Below are positions 63,731-64,000 of a stretch of 64,000 nucleotides of DNA, piece by piece. The position numbers were made by a program, and so were the translations under genes. The DNA lies in the NCBI RefSeq assembly GCF_002940005.1, contig NZ_MDEF01000011.1. One strand, written 5' to 3'. Positions within the stretch are counted from its first letter, which is position 1, and the number at the start of each line of letters is the position of its first letter. The notes below the pieces were generated by a model. The model was not told the DNA's origin. It searched no databases and saw nothing but the letters and a program-made list of their open reading frames with translations. This stretch comes from Xanthomonas hortorum. GTDB lineage: Bacteria > Pseudomonadota > Gammaproteobacteria > Xanthomonadales > Xanthomonadaceae.

Positions 63731-64000
63731 TTACCGCGCGGCAGCCCAGGCCAGGCCCTGGACCACACCGAAGGACGGATCGCCTTGCACCAGGCGCGAT
63801 TCCGGGAAGGCGGCCGCGACCGTGTCACGGATATAGCCTGCGCGCGACATGCCGCCGGTGAGGAACAGCGTGGCCGGCGGCGCGGCCAGGTCGGCACGCA
63901 CCTGCGCGAGCAGGCCTTCCAGTTCGCCCAGATAGTTGGAAGCGGACGCCACCAGCGCGCTGGCCTGCACCTCCACGCCCAGCCCGCGCTCGATGAAGTC
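63731..64000 (-). CDS. Hsp70-like chaperone (YegD type), C-terminal part
   Basis: The last 89 residues of an Hsp70-family protein, ending at a TAA (63731-63733); the rest is outside the window. Segments LAAPPATLFLTGGMSRAGYIRD and QGDPSFGVVQGLAWAAAR match the end of the ATPase domain of YegD-like proteins. These lack the substrate-binding domain of DnaK, which agrees with the stop here. Whole-gene function cannot be judged. Confidence 0.8.
   Translation of the reverse strand, partial: DFIERGLGVEVQASALVASASNYLGELEGLLAQVRADLAAPPATLFLTGGMSRAGYIRDTVAAAFPESRLVQGDPSFGVVQGLAWAAAR

Overview
The window looks like chromosomal DNA of a GC-rich gammaproteobacterium of the Xanthomonadaceae, most likely the genus Xanthomonas. 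The evidence is the gene content and order (rpoE-rseA-mucD followed by lepA-lepB-DUF4845-rnc-era-recO), a TonB-receptor-linked plant-polysaccharide locus, a ligase-associated DNA-processing cluster, and short dispersed intergenic repeats of Xanthomonas type. Species cannot be decided from the sequence alone. No tRNA, rRNA, prophage, IS transposase or CRISPR array was seen.

Region 1 (1-10.9 kb) is carbon scavenging. It holds a DctA-type symporter whose 5' end looks damaged, followed by a D-tartrate dehydratase. Next comes a minus-strand galactan-use locus: a TonB-dependent receptor, a GH53 endo-galactanase and a GH2 beta-galactosidase. A perfect CRP/Clp-like operator lies upstream of the receptor.

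Region 2 (9.5-20.6 kb) is acyl-CoA and branched-chain catabolism. An ScfR-type regulator is divergent from mmsA, acyl-CoA dehydrogenase, enoyl-CoA hydratase, 3-hydroxyisobutyryl-CoA hydrolase and mmsB, which is a full valine/isobutyrate route. Tandem TGCGAA repeats sit at both promoters. A repeat-rich 0.75 kb spacer, a CzcD-type metal exporter and a FadB/FadJ-type beta-oxidation protein follow.

Region 3 (20.8-41.2 kb) is mostly housekeeping. The rpoE-rseA-mucD envelope-stress operon has a sigma-E-like promoter. It is followed by lepA-lepB-DUF4845-rnc-era-recO, a receiver-HPt protein, rlmD, a CYTH protein, a DsbA-like protein, an FAD oxidoreductase paired with an iron-sulfur photolyase, nagZ-hpt-mtnP, a cold shock gene and a flavin monooxygenase.

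Region 4 (41.2-50.3 kb) is a compact minus-strand DNA repair cluster (MBL exonuclease, ATP-dependent ligase, Lhr-like helicase, PdeM phosphoesterase), then a zinc-ribbon protein, a bactofilin and a CHASE3-GAF-GGDEF diguanylate cyclase.

Region 5 (50.3-64 kb) is more accessory. It has two Ala-rich lipoproteins, a thiolase, a doubly broken S8 autotransporter protease, a leucine-type dehydrogenase, a Sel1-like/prolyl-hydroxylase fusion, several small proteins (DUF1328, DUF2789, a DksA-type zinc finger), a small MscS channel, an ECF sigma factor with a membrane partner and a DUF4097 protein, and the 3' end of an Hsp70-like gene running off the window.

No unmistakably new system was found. The most promising unexplained signals are two families of dispersed intergenic repeats. 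One has inverted ends that abut stop codons. The other is built from GGGATT-type units and in one case encodes the last residues of a protein.
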